Shown in pieces: positions 6,901-7,313 of a stretch of 7,313 nucleotides of DNA. The notes beneath the pieces were generated by a model, which saw only the letters and a program-made list of their open reading frames with translations, was not told the DNA's origin and ran no database searches. Both the position numbers and the translations under genes were made by a program. Each line of letters starts with the position of its first letter. Within the stretch, counting starts at the first letter, position 1. Source of the stretch: Rhodospirillaceae bacterium (lineage in GTDB: Bacteria; Pseudomonadota; Alphaproteobacteria; Rhodospirillales; Rhodospirillaceae); contig JAFGWD010000314.1 in NCBI GenBank assembly GCA_016937315.1, positions 1-7,313 on the forward strand. The letters are read 5' to 3'.

Positions 6901-7003
6901 ACCGATGCGCCATCAGGCGATCCATCGCATAATGGGTCTTGCCAGTGTTGGTGGGGCCCAGGATTGCGGCAATGCGCGGGCGAGAAGAATCATAGCCTGT
7001 CAT
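3983..7003 (-). CDS. SUV3-like DExH-box RNA helicase with long basic C-terminal tail
   Basis: This is a 1006-residue superfamily 2 helicase related to mitochondrial SUV3, which unwinds RNA for degradation. Motif I is GPTNTGKT (16-23), motif II DEIQ (98-101), motif III-like GSDTM (129-133), motif V ATDAIGMGLNM (223-233) and motif VI QIAGRAGR (261-268). A SUV3-type helical region follows (FWRNRVLKFQSIE, about 310, and CQIPDFQKI, about 382). From about 770 an Ala/Val/Glu-rich linker leads to a short segment (LPPALMSLLGVG to LGYRVTD, about 857-885). A disordered-looking Arg/Pro-rich tail then contains RGPRxEN repeats and ends in DSPFAVLKNWGK. The catalytic core and DSPFA-type ending suit alphaproteobacterial homologues; the tail probably binds RNA. 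The start at 7003 places motif I at the usual distance from the N-terminus, although no clear ribosome site precedes it. It is the first gene of the helicase-S4-(fdxA) unit, divergent from htpG. Its RNA target and nuclease partner are unknown. Confidence 0.93.
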   Translation of the reverse strand: MTGYDSSRPRIAAILGPTNTGKTHYAMDRLMAHRSGMIGFPLRLLARENYDRVVRLRGAAQVALVTGEEKIIPPSPRYFICTVEAMPLDRPVAFLAVDEIQMCADPERGHVFTDRLLHARGISETLFLGSDTMRGLISRLIPGVEIQTRPRLSQLSFAGSKKLTRLPRRTAVVAFSAADVYAIADMVRRHRGGAAVVLGALSPRTRNAQVEMYQSGEVDFLVATDAIGMGLNMDIDHVAFAQTVKFDGAAPRHLSAAEVGQIAGRAGRAMNDGTFGTTADASGFDAEVIERVESHDFRAVRGLFWRNRVLKFQSIEVLLQSLLVPPPGAEFLRARRADDVVALETLTRDDGVAARAKHPDRVRLLWDVCQIPDFQKIMPEAHSRLLRRLFLYLTEDAGVIPDAFLGRHLARIDRTDGDIVHLSQRIAQIRVWTTVANHAGWVSDTKHWRECTRQIEDRLSDALHDRLTQKFVDRRTAILLSRLKGQSTLEATVTPNGDVHIEGQRVGRIEGLGFIAELDGASDQAEKVVAIAASKALRGEIAARAQALSIAPDATFSLSDAGDVAWHGTPVAHLIAGASRLKPRVEVLSNDLLDEHLIDLVRTRVQGWVESQVHGVLRPLATLAEAELTGLIRGIAFRLVEAGGTVRRGALGGDLAHVTDEDRKAMGKLGVRFGVETVYLPDMLKPAAQRLLLILTAIDRKVDDVAAFVASHSPLTPGQVSFPLAEGVTAEWVELQGYRVFDRRAARVDMLERFAAEVRRFLRDEALTTKVDSTQPKAKAAADATVGAIAEAAGEAAQLTLDVVVAEDAVSAVIEASAVLPAEGGDVVAVVAEAVPVASEDAPAEPEKPAAPQGAKILPPALMSLLGVGADDTRAILSTLGYRVTDAREGLAVQPKKNPKKRFSGPKRPPQAEATTPHVEGDVAAPRAERPARSDRPKRTDRPQRSGEQADRPRGPRSENRGPRPENRGPRPDVRHESAKPARRNEVDPDSPFAVLKNWGKAKTES
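4095..4136 (-). repeat. Two tandem 21-base repeats in the helicase tail
   Basis: Units at 4095-4115 and 4116-4136 differ at two positions near their ends. They encode consecutive seven-residue repeats of the RGPRxEN type, with a third, more diverged copy upstream in the protein (RGPRSEN) and a partial one after (RGPRPDV). They are in-frame, so expansion or contraction would not break the gene. Confidence 0.85.
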
Positions 7004-7016
7004 GGTTGGCGAGACT

Positions 7017-7030
7017 GCGGGCTATCCCGC
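7017..7030 (-). repeat. Small perfect hairpin in the presumed helicase leader
   Basis: GCGGG and CCCGC enclose a four-base loop (minus strand GCGGG-ATAG-CCCGC), ending 13 bases before the helicase ATG. No T-run follows, so it is not a terminator. It occupies the space where a ribosome-binding site would be read and might influence initiation. Confidence 0.4.
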
Positions 7031-7064
7031 GCCTTGTCCAGGGCAAAACGACAACACCGAGGCA

Positions 7065-7093
7065 TTGACAGGTCCGCGCTCTCGCCCTTACAT
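7065..7093 (+). promoter_or_regulatory. Candidate htpG promoter TTGACA-N17-TTACAT
   Basis: A perfect -35 hexamer TTGACA (7065-7070) is followed at the ideal 17-base spacing by TTACAT (7088-7093), which matches only three of six -10 positions. The -10 in context, CCTTACAT, might also be read as a heat-shock sigma-32 element, but the match is not strong. Transcription would start near 7100, giving a leader of about 40 bases. A second AT-rich stretch, TTATACATT (7112-7120), is an alternative -10 without a good -35. Confidence 0.45.
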
Positions 7094-7139
7094 GCCTGAC
7101 CAGATATTTCGTTATACATTGTTGGAGTACAGTCACGCC

Positions 7140-7313
7140 ATGACGGTGGAAACCCTGCATTTTCAGGCGGAAGTCACCAAGCTGTTGGATCTCGTCGTGC
7201 ATGCGCTCTATTCGCAGAAAGATATCTTCCTGCGTGAGCTGATTTCCAACGCGTCCGACGCCTGCGACCGACTGCGCTACGAGGCCATCACCCGCCCGGA
7301 TCTCACCGCCGAC
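7140..7313 (+). CDS. htpG: Molecular chaperone HtpG (Hsp90), N-terminal part; 3' end outside window
   Basis: The first 58 codons encode the start of the ATP-binding GHKL domain of bacterial Hsp90, a dimeric cytoplasmic ATP-driven chaperone. The diagnostic residues are LHFQAEVTKLLDLVVHALY, SQKDIFLREL and ISNASDACDRLR, which include the catalytic Glu33 and the Mg/ATP-binding Asn37. ATG 7140-7142 fits the family N-terminus; GGAG at 7124-7127 lies 12 bases upstream, a rather long spacing. The gene is divergent from the helicase across 136 bases that must hold both promoters. The gene should continue for roughly 570 more codons beyond the window. Confidence 0.97.
   Translation, partial: MTVETLHFQAEVTKLLDLVVHALYSQKDIFLRELISNASDACDRLRYEAITRPDLTAD

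Overview
The window looks like chromosomal housekeeping DNA from an alphaproteobacterium, probably Rhodospirillales or a relative. The clue is the order, on the minus strand, of a long SUV3-type RNA helicase, an S4-domain RNA-binding protein, an Azotobacter-type seven-iron ferredoxin (fdxA) and a CarD-family RNA polymerase regulator, which is a familiar alphaproteobacterial arrangement. Base composition is moderately GC-rich throughout. I see no insertion sequence, tRNA, rRNA or CRISPR array.

Layout: positions 1-443 (+) hold the C-terminal part of a cyclase/kynurenine-formamidase-like hydrolase cut by the window edge. Positions 535-1365 (+) encode an FkbM-type SAM-dependent methyltransferase, closed by a hairpin terminator that lies tail-to-tail with the next gene. 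Positions 1405-2205 (-) encode a protein with the layout of a PPP-type metallophosphoesterase in which almost every metal-ligand position is substituted, so it is probably a pseudoenzyme. A strong symmetric terminator (2248-2284) separates it from carD (2309-2803, -). The 340-base gap upstream of carD holds a terminator for the fdxA transcript, a weak candidate carD promoter just beyond it, and an imperfect inverted repeat in the presumed carD leader. fdxA (3144-3476), the S4 gene (3594-3983) and the helicase (3983-7003) follow on the minus strand. Helicase stop and S4 start overlap as TAATG, so those two are very likely translationally coupled. Divergent from the helicase, htpG (Hsp90) starts at 7140 (+) and runs off the end.

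Functionally, the helicase and S4 protein suggest RNA or ribosome maintenance, FdxA supplies low-potential electron transfer, and CarD tunes RNA polymerase at promoters. HtpG is a stress chaperone with its own promoter. Nothing here amounts to an obviously new system. The most unusual item is the conserved-looking but ligand-stripped phosphoesterase beside carD. Next are the structured carD upstream region and the long basic, repeat-bearing helicase tail.
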